A DNA stretch of 64,000 nt from Phascolarctos cinereus (Eukaryota > Chordata > Mammalia > Diprotodontia > Phascolarctidae). Positions 41,641 to 51,960 of the stretch are shown one piece after another. The notes under the pieces are model-generated. The model ran no database searches and had not been told where the DNA came from. It saw nothing but the letters and a program-made list of their open reading frames with translations. The number at the start of each line of letters is the position of its first letter. Within the stretch, counting starts at the first letter, position 1. The DNA lies in assembly GCF_002099425.1 (NCBI RefSeq), contig NW_018343987.1, positions 13,951,501-14,015,500 of the forward strand, read 5' to 3'. Both the position numbers and the translations under genes were made by a program.

Positions 41641-42541
41641 ATATTGGGCAGTTTTAGGAATAATTTTGCCTGCAGGCAAAATGATGGAGAAAATCGATGG
41701 CCTTTTAAGGTCTCAGCTGTGATGGGGGAGGCTATATTCTTATAGGGAAACCCAAGCCTGTACAGATAAGGCTGTGCAGCTGCCCAAGGCACTGTCCATA
41801 GTGCTGAAGCTAAACAGCTCATTAATCTGTATAGTTCACAAATTGGTAGGGCCCTAAAGCAATTCCTGGGCAGGCAGGAGAAGATGACAATAATGGGTAT
41901 CTTTAAAAAAAAATGCCATTAATAGCAGGTTTCGGAGGTGCTGCATATCCATTTCTAGCCAGCTCATGCTGTCTTGGTTTTCAGAGTGGCATAAAACAAG
42001 GTTGATGCACTGGGGAGGTTGAGAACAAAGACAGCTTTGTCACGTTTGAGTAATGTCACCATTCAGCATGAACAAAAGCACTGGTTGTGCAATACTATAC
42101 ATGGAATGGGAATGAGACACTCTCCCTTAAATTGGTCAAGCTGCAAAGTTACAAATTAGTAAACTAGAAAGGAAATCAGGTTCTCCCATGGAGGGGATAG
42201 GCATGGGCATAGGCATAGGCATAGGATTAGGCCCCAGGTACTCCTGTAGGGGGGATGGGGAATAAGCTGCATAATAATAATAAAATAACATGTTGAGGAG
42301 GTAGGATAGGGGAAAGGGGAAGGTCTGGCTATCCCTCAAGAAAAAGGGAGCATTTTTAGTGATTGAATCACTCCAAAGCATGGGTGACAACAGCTTGATA
42401 AAAAGAGCCAAGACTGGAAGCCCAGTTAAGAAGGGTCTAATAGTTATCAAGGCCCAACTTAGGCTAGGTTTCCATGAAGCTTTCCCTTACCCTTGCCCTC
42501 TCCCTAAATTTAAAGTGATTTTCTCTTCCTTAAATGTCTAG
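41641..42541. other. Repeat-poor block; short (GGCATA)n run
   Basis: The part at 41815-42010 is a candidate conserved non-coding element (TCATTAATCTG and GCCATTAATAGC cores, no repeat). A (GGCATA)n run of about 4 units lies at 42198-42222 and a short (ATA)n at 42272-42288. No gene is supported. Confidence 0.35.
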
Positions 42542-42678
42542 TTCTGAAATTACATTTGGATTCTGAAATTGCATATTGGATATGTAATATATATGTACAT
42601 ATTACAAATTCTGAAATCACATATTAGATATGTAATATATATATGCATATTACAAATTCTGAAAGTACATATTAGATA
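42542..42678. repeat. 48-bp tandem repeat, about 2.8 units
   Basis: Units begin TTCTGAAA at 42542 (short, 19 bp), 42561, 42609 and 42657 (partial). The two full units, 42561-42608 and 42609-42656, are 48 bp each and differ at only a few positions. Each contains TATGTAATATATAT and CATATTACAAA, themselves partly palindromic. Confidence 0.92.
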
Positions 42679-42980
42679 GAGTCAGCCTTGCTATCAAGAA
42701 GTCCTGGGTTCAGGGAGCAGCTAGGTGGCAAAGTGGGTAGAGCACTGGCCCTGAAGTCAGGAGGACCTGAGTTTAAACCCAGCCTCAGACCAAACACTTG
42801 ACACTTACTAGTTGTGTGACCCCGGGCAAGTCACTTAACCCCAATTGCCTAAAAAAAAAGTCCTGGGTCCAAATCCTACTTCTGATGCAGAATATCTATG
42901 AGTAACAATAATTGCCTAAGTAATTTGACCTCCCAGTGCCCTGGGAAAGTCTCTATGACCCTAAGTTGTAGAACAAATGA
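42679..42980 (+). mobile_element. MIR/THER-type SINE split by a SINE
   Basis: The left part 'gtcagccttgctatcaagaa' and right part 'ccaaatcctacttctgatgc', 'tgacctcccagtgccctggg' rejoin into a sense MIR-like element. Confidence 0.65.
42713..42859 (+). mobile_element. tRNA-derived marsupial SINE (WSINE1/SINE-1 type)
   Basis: Complete copy with A-tail. The 14-bp target duplication AAGTCCTGGGTTCA (42699-42712) and AAGTCCTGGGTCCA (42858-42871) has one mismatch, which supports an L1-driven insertion. Its head, core and tail are very close to 40422-40569. Confidence 0.95.
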
Positions 42981-43069
42981 TTGTATATGTTGTTGATACC
43001 AATGAAATTACAGGTCTAGACCAAAAAACTCTGGTGGCACTTTGTTTAACACTTTACTTGTCACTTTCC

Positions 43070-43200
43070 CTCATAAAAGAGCTGCCTGTTAACAAGTACA
43101 AATTGTAAGCTCTTTGAGGGAAAGGGCCATGTTCCTTTTCATCTTCATATCTTGAAGAATTTGCACATACTAGGCATTCAATCGATGTTTGTTGAATTGA
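43070..43200 (+). mobile_element. L2 LINE 3' end
   Basis: 'attgtaagctctttgaggga', 'ttgcacatactaggcattca', then 'gatgtttgttgaattgaacc'. Confidence 0.8.
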
Positions 43201-44700
43201 ACCAAGGACTCTCTCTGACAAAGGCAGAGTTATAGGATATCTTAGAAGCCACATCCATGATGTTGCTCTCTAAAGTTTGGATATGTCTGTATATCTGTTA
43301 ACTTTCCCATGAATTTATTCAAATCCTTAGCTTGTATTTTCATCATGTGGTGGAGCACTAAAGGCAGTATCCTCGACAGGCTGGTGATTAAATTATTTAT
43401 GTTTACACACACATCCTAGTGGAGTTGCTCTTGAAGCTGGTAGAGGGTGAGGTTGGAGGAATCTTTCCTAACCAGCACATGAGCAAGCTAAATAGGACCT
43501 TCTATGTTTAGCACATCTAGCACAGTGATCTGCGCATCGAAGACATGTAATAAAGGTTCATAGAATCAAATTCAATGCTGGTCAAGAAGGCAGTGGGTCA
43601 ATTCTAATGAGTTGGGTCGTGGAGGTGTCACAGGTCAAAAGTCCAGTGAGAAGGCAATCACAGATTGTTGCACTATCAAGGAAGAAACAGCAAGGTATGC
43701 CTTGCCCCTCTTATTATACTTGTGGTTCTGTTTGGACATGTCAAAACGTGCATGGTGGACTTTTGGACAGAGGGGACCAATAGTTCAGTTTGCTCCATTA
43801 AGGCATGGGCAGAAGTATTAGAATCTTATCTCCCTATTGCTCAAGTTAAGATATTCCATTCTACCTGATCCTTACTTCCAAAATATTCCACCAGATATAC
43901 CATATGATAAATTGGATAACCTGTCACTGAGCTATCAGAGATGATTTCTGTTTAAGCATCTCTAGGACTGGTCAATATGAACACCAAAGTAACAATGCTA
44001 GTTTTTCATGAATACCTTTTATCAAAAAGTTTGGAAAATCTTGTCATTTTCATTTTCCCCATCTGCTCTTGTGCAACCTCTCAGTTTAGTGGGATGACCT
44101 TCCCCACTGGCCATTTTCTATTCCTCTCCTTAGTTATGGGTACACGAGTCCCCCGCAGACAGCAACAAGTTAGAGCAGAGTAGTGGAAAGGAAGCTTACT
44201 AGCGAAGTCATTCCACAAAACCCCAACACTTTCTTGTGCAAAGTACAGCAGCAAGCCCATTTGCATAAGTTAATCAAGGCCAGTTATTGCCAGGGAACTG
44301 TTATAATGCATTTTCCCCTCAGCAGGGTGCCATCTGATCTGTTTAAGGGCTGTGTTCTCCAGCTGTATTCTGAGATAAAAGAAGTGAAAACAAACGGGGC
44401 TCATTGTGAGGAACAGAAAAGGGAAGGAGCTGAGGGGAGAGAGGTTCTCCCTCTTTTTGTGTCCTCTGGTTTAGGGTGAGCAAAGAATGACAGCAACACC
44501 TCCCCTCCCCCACCAGGAGATAAGAGTCTATAGACCTTGATGTTGAGATCTCATGCTGATGACTGAGAGCCACAACTCTCAGGTTATCCATTGTCTTATT
44601 CAGTTACAGTATGTAACATAAATGCCTTTATGTGGGTCAGGTAGCTCAATAGGCCAAAGTCTAATGCTGCTGAGCAAGGTCATATATTTGTTTTTCCTCA
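43201..44700. other. Unique block; small L2 remnant
   Basis: 'agcacatctagcacagtgat' to 'tgtaataaaggttca' (about 43508-43563) is an L2 3' remnant. The rest is not recognised. Open frames at 44183-44479 and 43977-44183 show no domain. Confidence 0.4.
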
Positions 44701-44850
44701 AATAAACCCAGTACAGGGCATTTCTTTGTGGTGATTTGAATGCTCAAGGGGTTTCACTGAAGCCAACAGATTGTAATGGGATCAACTTAGGGTCAGAGCT
44801 TGGAGCTTAAACTTCCACTGAAAATGGAGCTTCTCCATCTGCATAGACTC
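44701..44850. repeat. Unclassified dispersed repeat, copy A
   Basis: This stretch aligns by eye with 46775-46985. Shared text includes ATAAACCCAGT/ATAAATCCAGT, 'ttgtaatggga', AACTTAGGGTCA/ATTTAAGGTCAA, 'cttggagc' and TAAACTTC. Identity over the best 95 bases is roughly three quarters. I cannot assign it to SINE, LINE, hAT or LTR classes. Confidence 0.6.
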
Positions 44851-44869
44851 ACTACTTCAAACAAATGAG

Positions 44870-44872
<3 letters not shown>

Positions 44873-44937
<65 letters not shown>
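44873..44937. repeat. (TC)n microsatellite
   Basis: About 32 uninterrupted TC units followed by a T run. Mirror-symmetric homopurine/homopyrimidine DNA that can form a triplex. Confidence 0.98.
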
Positions 44938-44945
<8 letters not shown>

Positions 44946-44994
44946 TACTACTACCTGAACCTTCCCTATTTGTTCCTGCTTTTGGCCATAAGGG

Positions 44995-45225
44995 GACTAG
45001 AGAGAATGTGAAATGAACTTGAAATCAGACCAGGGTTCAAGTTCCCAGGTCCCCCACTGATTATATGATCAAGTCATTTATTATCTCTAACACTCAGTTT
45101 GCTCATCTTTAAAATGGGTTTAATAATATTTGCAATACATATGTCATAAGGTTTTTTGTAAGAATCAAGTGAGATAATACACATAAAATCATTTTATAAA
45201 TTTCAAAGCACCCTATAAATCTAAG
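44995..45225 (+). mobile_element. MIR SINE
   Basis: Sense order: 'atgtgaaatgaacttgaaat', 'agggttcaagttcccaggtc', 'agtttgctcatctttaaaat', 'gggtttaataatatttgcaa', 'aatcaagtgagataatacac', 'tcaaagcaccctataaatc'. Confidence 0.8.
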
Positions 45226-45369
45226 AAATACATGTGTAAGAATAAGAAAAACAATTCAAAATGTGTGTCCTCCAGACAAGGGCTCAGGAAGCTGTACTTT
45301 AAGGGCATCCCATTATTGTAAATGCCCCTGCCATCAATCCAGAAGTCAAAGGAGAAAGCTCAGCACTTG

Positions 45370-45540
45370 CCTCATGGTGCAGTAGGAAAATGGCTTTGTA
45401 ATCAGGAAATCTGAGTAGCTTCTGCTACTTGTTAGCTATGTGATGTGGCCCAAGTCTCTTTACTGCTCTCAGCTTCAGACTCCTCATCTGTAGAAGGAAG
45501 AGGTGGGGTTAAATGACCTTTAAGATTCCAAATCTATTCC
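45370..45540 (+). mobile_element. MIR/THER-type SINE
   Basis: Sense order: 'ctcatggtgcagtaggaaaa', 'tggctttgtaatcaggaaat', 'ctacttgttagctatgtgat', 'agactcctcatctgtagaag', 'taaatgacctttaagattcc'. Confidence 0.8.
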
Positions 45541-45544
45541 AAGA

Positions 45545-45750
45545 CTGAGGAGCACAGAGCTGGAAAAGACTTTAGGATTAGGTAATCCAACTCCTTATTT
45601 TACAGAAGGAGAAACAGAAGGTGAGAGAGGGGAAGTGACTTGCCCTACGTCATACCACTAGTAAGGGGCAAAGCTGAGATTTTGAACCCCACTCCTTCCC
45701 TTCCAGATCCATGTGTTTCCTACCAAACTACACTGCTACATGGGTGTGTA
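45545..45750 (-). mobile_element. CORE-SINE (MIR/THER-type), antisense
   Basis: Antisense order: 'agctggaaaagactttagga', 'atccaactccttattttaca', 'gaaggagaaacagaaggtga', 'gtgacttgccctacgtcata', 'tgagattttgaaccccactc'. It lies tail-to-tail with the preceding sense copy. Confidence 0.85.
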
Positions 45751-46774
45751 TATGAATACCATTCCGAGTACTCTTTGATTTCCCCACGGCAAGAAGGCAG
45801 TGATAGAGGAAATGGAACAATATTAAGAATCTCAAGCCAGTTGCCTTGGTCTTAAATCCAGATGATTTCTTTCTTGAAAGGGAAACATCAAAGGAAAACA
45901 TGCACTCCTGACCAAAAGCTCGAAGTGAATCAGATCTTCTCTATATGAACTTTGTGACTGGTTTTTTCCAAATGGAGGCTGTCAGGGAAATGGAGTGGAT
46001 GGTGCATCCCTGAGGACAGCTGCCAAGCCCCTGCTGCCCTCCTTTGCCAGCCCTCTGGGCCTTGGATGCTCCCCAGACACAAACTTTATGTCTTAATTAT
46101 GTAAATAAGGAGGATTCTGTTATCCCTGGGACTCTAGTAAGCTAATTACTAAACAATAAATCGATGGCATGGAAGCCAAGGCTAATAAATTCTGAGGCTT
46201 GCTGCATTATGACTGTAATTGCTATCCTATAGCTATTATTTCAGCAGAATGAGGGAGGCAGCTACATCCCCACCCAAGTGGAAAGAGATAGCAGGTCTAG
46301 GCTTCTCAAAATGGTTGTTCCACTGTATGTGATTCCAGCCTACAGCTTGGATCAGAGACCCAACTGGCCCTCCTCCCATCCCATAGTAACCTCTCCAGCT
46401 GCCTGGACTTCTGTGGAAAAGTTCAGGTGGGTGTCCCAGACTATAGCTGTGGCTCCTGGGAGGAAGGAGGGCTCCAGGCTACATATCAGCAGGATTGAAT
46501 CTGATGTTTTCACCTTTGCAGGACTTCAGCACAGTGATTGGCTTCTCTGCAAGGATCTTTTTCTTCTTCCTCCTCTATTCCTGGTCAGATCACCACTGAC
46601 AGCAGGACAAAGTGGCCTGAGAAATCCTGGGTCCTAAGGTACCTAGGGCTCCCCCAACCCCATACCTCCTCTGCCTCTCATGGCCTCTAATTAGCTTTTC
46701 TGCTTTCCTTTTACCACTATTTGCCCTTCTATTTGGAAGACACAGGTTTGTCCTATAGTCAAAAGCTGTTTCCC
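45751..46774. other. Repeat-poor block; best conserved non-coding candidate
   Basis: 46080-46250 is an island with TCTTAATTATGTAAATAAGG, AGCTAATTACTAAAC, GCTAATAAATTC and ATGACTGTAATTGC: dense homeobox-type cores in non-repetitive DNA. The open frame at 46278-46637 (119 codons) shows no domain and is not called. Confidence 0.4.
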
Positions 46775-46985
46775 AAAAATAAATCCAGTTCTTTTCCCTG
46801 AAGGGGAACCTGAGAGATAGAGATTGATCCAGGGCACTTCAGAAATGAGAAATTACTTTGTTTTCCTCTTGAATGACCTGGGACCTTCACCAAAATCAAA
46901 AGGTTGTAATGGAGATCAATTTAAGGTCAAAACTTGGAGCCTAAACTTCATCTGGAAAAGGAGATTCTCAAGTCATACTGACCCT
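46775..46985. repeat. Unclassified dispersed repeat, copy B
   Basis: Same direction as copy A at 44701-44850, about 2.1 kb away. The best-matching part is 46887-46982. There is extra text between the two matching blocks, so the copies differ by an indel. Confidence 0.6.
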
Positions 46986-47079
46986 CCCCTTTAGTCAGGT
47001 CAGGTTCCTAGCTAGATGAGGGGAAGGGGGTGTGTAACTCATTTCATATGTGAAATACAGATTCTACCTTTTAGTTACC

Positions 47080-47370
47080 TAGTCCAACCTAACCCACTAA
47101 ACATTTATTAAACATTTATTAGTGTGCAAACTACAGTGCTAGATTCTAGAAATCCAGGCCAGAACAATGGGGGGATTCTTGGTTTCCCCCTCATTTCTAT
47201 TTGGGTATGTCACCACTGGGCTAAAGACAGGTTATGAAGAGTTTTATATGTTAAACTGAAGAGTTTAAATTTTACCCTCAGTATCAAGGGAACCACTACA
47301 GGTCCTTAAGTTGGAGAGTGACACGTTCAGACATGTGCTTTAGGACACTTCTTTCAGCAACTGTCCAGAG
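47080..47370 (-). mobile_element. L2 LINE fragments, antisense
   Basis: 3'-terminal text ('aacatttattaaacatttat', about 47095-47150) is followed by internal text ('aggttatgaagagttttata', 'gagagtgacacgttcagaca', 'gtgctttaggacacttcttt', about 47225-47360). A large internal part is missing. Confidence 0.65.
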
Positions 47371-47499
47371 AACAGAGAAGAGAGGGGGCTGGAAAATGAA
47401 TTAACTTCAGTCCCTTAGCTTTCAGCAGAAATATCTATCTCAACAGCTGTGGCCATCTCTGTGGTCTTTACTGATGCTGTTTTTCTTTACCCTTTGCTC

Positions 47500-47530
47500 C
47501 AGGGATGGGGCCACAGGTTCCCCATCCATG
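47500..47530. mobile_element. Remnant of the palindromic hAT-like element
   Basis: CAGGGATGGGG is joined directly to CCACAGGTTCCCCATCC. These are the left and right termini of the family at 9591 and 25302, with the interior gone. Confidence 0.5.
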
Positions 47531-47599
47531 GACCAAATCTCACTCATCTTTGGGATACGATTCCAGTGGCTTCTTCTCCATGAATTCTTCAAAGGACTA

Positions 47600-47760
47600 G
47601 AGAATTTAAAGAAGGAAAGGTCTCCAAGTCCAACCTATATACAGATGGGTCCCCAAAACAAAGTGACCTGTCCAAGGCCACCTTGCTGATAAGGTGCAGA
47701 TTGGGTTTGGGGGTCACATCTTGAGCCTCTAAAACCAGTGTTCTTCCCAGCGCTTATCAA
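47600..47760 (-). mobile_element. MIR-type SINE, antisense
   Basis: 'ggtctccaagtccaacctat', 'caaagtgacctgtccaaggc', 'ataaggtgcagattgggttt', 'aaccagtgttcttcccagc'. Confidence 0.6.
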
Positions 47761-47764
47761 TCAG

Positions 47765-48000
47765 TCCACTCCCACCCCATGTAGATCTCTTCCCTCAAGG
47801 TCCCCCAATATTTCCTATCCAGGTTGACACATATATAGGATATTCTAATTGAACTGTTTTGTGAATGTAAGAATAGCCTCCTCAGTGAGATTGTAAAAAG
47901 AGGACAAAAGCTATGTCTTACATCTCTTTTGCAGCCTTTGTGGCTCCTACCGTAGTGCTGGACATATAGAATGTACTCAGTTAATACTTGCTGATTGAAT
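47765..48000 (+). mobile_element. L2 LINE 3' end
   Basis: 'gttgacacatatataggata', 'agtgagattgtaaaaagagg', 'acaaaagctatgtcttacat', 'gtagtgctggacatatagaa', ending 'acttgctgattgaatgaatg'. Confidence 0.7.
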
Positions 48001-48409
48001 GAATGTGAGTCAAAGTTCTGCCTTTTCTATTGTTGTCAAGGGGAAAGGGTCCTGTCTGGTCCTGTTTTGGTACTGTTTGGTCCAGGGGAAAGAGAAAGAA
48101 TCAAGACTCTTCATTGCTGTAATTTTGCTCTCCATGCCAAAGAGCACGGCCCTAGAAATTTCAAGCAACAGGTTCTCTGGGTTAATTTTTCATTAACATT
48201 TGTGGTGTTTCCCTTAATATTAAATTCCATATCAAATTTAGTAAGCTATCTCCTCTAATTAAGAATGCAATTAGCATATCCTATCTACTCAACCAATGGG
48301 GAGAACCTAATCAGGGTATGTAATTACATTAACTGAGGTGAAAGCTCCAGAGAATGGTTGGGAATGTTTCTCCGTGGAGAAGAATAGAATGTCATTTTAC
48401 AGGCATGGA
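48001..48409. other. Repeat-poor block, possible conserved non-coding element
   Basis: 48240-48340 carries TCTAATTAAGAATGC, AATTAGCATATCC and TGTAATTACATTAAC. The rest is unclassified. Confidence 0.35.
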
Positions 48410-48520
48410 GCTTGAGTCCAATTTTTCTCACATAGCCTTTTTCAGTTTACAAAGTGCTTCTATGCACATTATCTGATTTGATGACACTGGCCAGAAGTCA
48501 TCCTGGGTACCATACTTTGA
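48410..48520 (-). mobile_element. MIR-type SINE fragment, antisense
   Basis: 'ttcagtttacaaagtgcttc', 'tatgcacattatctgatttg'. Only the 3' part is present. Confidence 0.5.
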
Positions 48521-48635
48521 CAACTGCACCCATGACTGACCAGGTCCTGTGAATCAAGTCCTCTGCAGCCTAAGCTGATTCCCTAGGAATCAGTTTGTCC
48601 CATGTACAACCTGATGGACAAAATTACTTCTCTGC

Positions 48636-48863
48636 GATTTTCTTAAACAAATTTTCACATTAGTCATGTTGTGAAAGAAGAATCAGAACAAAAGGGAAAA
48701 ACCATGAGAAAGAAAAAAAGAGAGAAAATAGTATGCTTCAATCTACATTCAGACTCATAGTTCTTTGATTGTGGACAGCATTTCTATCATGAGACTTTTG
48801 GAATTGTTTTAGAGCATTGTATTGCTGAGAAGAGTTAAGTCTACCAAAGTTGGTCATCACACA
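48636..48863 (-). mobile_element. L1 3' end fragment, antisense
   Basis: 'acaaattttcacattagtca', 'agaaaatagtatgcttcaat', 'ctacattcagactcatagtt', 'gcattgtattgctgagaaga', 'gttaagtctaccaaagttgg'. It is interrupted or ended by the SINE that follows. Confidence 0.85.
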
Positions 48864-48986
48864 AAATAGTAGTTAAGTGAATTGCCCAGGGTCATGCAGC
48901 TAGTAAGTGTCTGAGGCTGAATTTGAACTCGGGTCCTCCTGACTCCAGGGCCAGTGCTCTATCCACCACATCACCTAGCTGCCCAT
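48864..48986 (-). mobile_element. tRNA-derived marsupial SINE, antisense
   Basis: 'agttaagtgaattgcccagg', 'tcatgcagctagtaagtgtc', 'aatttgaactcgggtcctcc', 'gctctatccaccacatcacc', 'tagctgccc'. Confidence 0.88.
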
Positions 48987-49135
48987 TTCTCTGTTATTTG
49001 CTCTCCTTCTGGTCTTCATAGCTCTCCTATACTGGACAAAGCTGCTTCTCTACTACTCTTAAGCTATTGAAGCAGCATCAAGCTTGTCAGTACAAAGTTG
49101 CCCTTGGCAAGGCAGTGATAAAGTGTTATGTTCTT

Positions 49136-49425
49136 CTAATAATAATAGCTAGCATTTATATAATACCTACTAGGTGGCATGCACCATGCTAAGAACTTTA
49201 GAAGTACTATCTCATTTGATCCTCACAGCAACCCTAGGAGGTAGGTGCTATTATTACCCCTATTTTCTAGTTGAGGAAACTGAGACAAACAGTTCAGTTT
49301 AGCTCATAATTAGCTCAGTGACTTGCCCGAGATAACACAACTAATAAGTGTCTGAGTCTAGCTTTGAACTCAGGGCTTCCTAACTCTAAATCCAGTGCTC
49401 TCTTCACTGTACCATTTAGTTGCCT
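49136..49425 (-). mobile_element. MIR-type SINE (marsupial MIR3-like), antisense
   Basis: Complete antisense copy: 'aataatagctagcatttata', 'ctcatttgatcctcacagca', 'aggtaggtgctattattacc', 'agttgaggaaactgagacaa', 'cagtgacttgcccgagataa', 'tttgaactcagggcttccta', 'ctcttcactgtaccatttag'. Confidence 0.85.
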
Positions 49426-49529
49426 CTAGTTTTGCCTTTTACCAAAACTACACCAGGCTTATCCTCTTTCAATGAAACAGTCCTGAGTCTGGGGTCTGCA
49501 GCTTTCTAGGTCTGCTCTGATAGCTGGGA

Positions 49530-50160
49530 ACTAAGAGAAATTGATATTGTATTATATTAATCACTAATTATTAATTTGTGATCTACCTTTTTCATCCTAT
49601 TAAGGTCCAACACCAGCAAAGGTTAGTCAGCCTCTGATGAGATTGCTTCGAGACCTCATGGGACCCCGTCCAACTGGGAAACCAAATTTTTGTTTAGGGT
49701 AATAAACAGAATAGTTTGGGTAAACCTTTGCCTGGGGCAAAGAACCCTCTGTTCTTAATCCCTTCCATTAGCATTTAGGGCAACCCAGCTCATGAAGGAG
49801 AAAACTAGCCAGAGAGGTCCTGATAGAAATGGCTTTCCTAGATACTTTGAGGCTGATGAGTCTCATGATCAAGCTAGGTTCTCAGCAAGAGGTGCTGAAG
49901 GCTTTTAGCTCTCCTCCTTGTTAAATGCTCACCAATCAGGGTTGATTTTCACTCGTCAGGGGAGTTCACTTTTAGAAGGTATTTAAGACAAATATTTCAC
50001 AGACTCTCTTGGCATTTTTGGTTGTTGAGAGAAATGACTGACCATCAATTTATTGATTGTCAGCTAGCCTAATTGATAAATTGATTATTAATTTCCCAGA
50101 AACTGTCCCTTGGGGTTTTTATTTGTTACAGAACTTAAGGGCAATACAAACCAGCTCTTC
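49530..50160. other. Unclassified block; possible old LTR-like fossil
   Basis: There is a CCAAT-like motif (ACCAATCAGGG, about 49929) some 50 bp before a TATA-like TATTTAAGAC (about 49980). This spacing occurs in LTR promoters. No internal retroviral region, paired terminal repeat or target duplication is visible, so the call is weak. Confidence 0.25.
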
Positions 50161-50769
50161 ACACAGTAGGATTCTTCTTTCTCCAACCCATTCCCAGCAA
50201 ACAATGCCTCTCCTTTAATTGCCTTTGCTCCCAGCAAAACAGCTGTGAAGTCTCTTTTTTCCATCTTTTTCCTTTTTTCTTATTTTTTCATTGTTTATGG
50301 TACCTTTTTACAATTGATTTTTTATGTTTTAAATTAGTGTTTTTTCCTAATTATATATCAAGACAATTTTTAGCATTCATTTTTATAAGATTTTGAATTC
50401 CAATTTTTTTCTCCCTCCCTCCTCTCCCCTCTTCTGAAAATGGTAGGCATTTTGATATAGGTTATACATGTATTATCACTTAAAACATATTTTCATATTA
50501 GTCACAGTTGTGAAAGAAGAAACATCAAACAGAAAAAAATCATGAAAAAGAATATGTAGAAAAATATGCTTCAATCTGCATGCAAAGTCCATCAGTTCTT
50601 CATCTGGATGTGGACAGCATTTTCCTTCACAAGTCCTTTGTACTTGTCTTGGATCTTTGTATTGCTTTGAAGAGCTGAGTCATTCATAGTCATCACACAA
50701 TGTTGCTGATATTGTGTACAATGTTTTCGGTTCCCTTCACTCCGCATCAGTTTGTACAAGTCTTTCAGT

Positions 50770-51960
50770 TTTTTCTGAAAATTTCTTGTTTATCATTTCT
50801 TATTGCTCAATAGTATTTCATGACATTCATGTACCACAGCTTGTTCAGCCATTCCCCAATTGATAGGTATCCCCTCAATTTTCAATGTTTTGCCTATATG
50901 AAAAGGGCTGCTATAGCTATTTTTGTACATGTAGGTCCTTTTCCCTTTTTTATGATATTTTTGTGATACAGACCTAGTAGTGGTATTGCTGGATCAAAGG
51001 GTATGAATGGTTTGGTTGCCCTTAGGGCATAGTTTCAAATTATTCTCCAGAATGGTTGGATCAGTTCACAACTCCACCAACAATGCATTAGTGTCTCAAT
51101 TTTCTCACATCTTTTCCAACGTTTATCATGCTCCTTTTTGTCATATTTTTGTCACATCATATCTGATAGGTGTGAAGTGGTACCTCAGAGTTGTTTTAAT
51201 TTGCATTTCTCTAATCAAAAGTGATTTAGAGTGCTTCTTCATATGCCTATAAATAGCTTTCATTTCTTCATCTGAAAACGCCTGTTCATATCCTTTGACC
51301 ATTTATCAGTTGGGGAATGACTTTTATTCTTATAAATTTATCTCAGTTCTCTATATATTTGAGAAATGTGGCCTTTATCAGAGATACTTGCTATAAAGAT
51401 TATTCCCTAGTTTTCTGCTTTCCTTCTAATATTGCTTGCATTGGCTTTGTTTATACAAAAGCTTTTTATTTTAATATAATCAAAATTATCTATTTTACAT
51501 TTTGTAATGCTCTTTATCTCTCATTGAGTCATGAATTCTTTCCTTCTCCATAGGTCTGACAGGTAGACTATTCCTTACTTTTCTAATTTGCTTATGGTGC
51601 CATCCTTTATGTCTAAATTATGCACCCATTATGACCTTATCTTGGTATACAGTGTAGATATTGGTCTATGCCTAGTTTCTGCCATACTATTTTCCAGTTT
51701 TCCCAGCAGTTTTTGTTAAATAGTGAGTTTGTATCCCAAAGGCTGGGGTCTTTGGATTTATCAAATACTGGGTCATTATGGTCAGGTAGACTCCCAAGTA
51801 TTTTATATTGGTTGTAGTTATTTTAAATGGAATTTCTCTTTCTATCTCTTGCTGCTAGGCAAGATCATATAAAGAAATGCTGATTATTTATGTGGGTTTA
51901 TCTTATATCCTGAGACTTTGCTAAAGTTGTTAATTTTTCCAAGTAATGTTTTAGTTGATT
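50770..51960 (-). pseudogene. L1 ORF2 C-terminal region and 3' untranslated part
   Basis: This corresponds to the C-terminal part of ORF2 past the reverse transcriptase. It includes the plus-strand landmarks 'tggtattgctggatcaaagg', 'aactccaccaacaatgcatt', 'cctcagagttgttttaattt' and 'ttatcagttggggaatgact'. Short plus-strand frames here (51007-51252, 51317-51553) are antisense shadows. The exact ORF2 stop cannot be placed because the frame is broken. Confidence 0.65.

Noticed and set aside
46278-46637. 119-codon open frame after a possible conserved element
   Set aside because: No recognisable domain or splice context. It begins in ordinary non-coding text.
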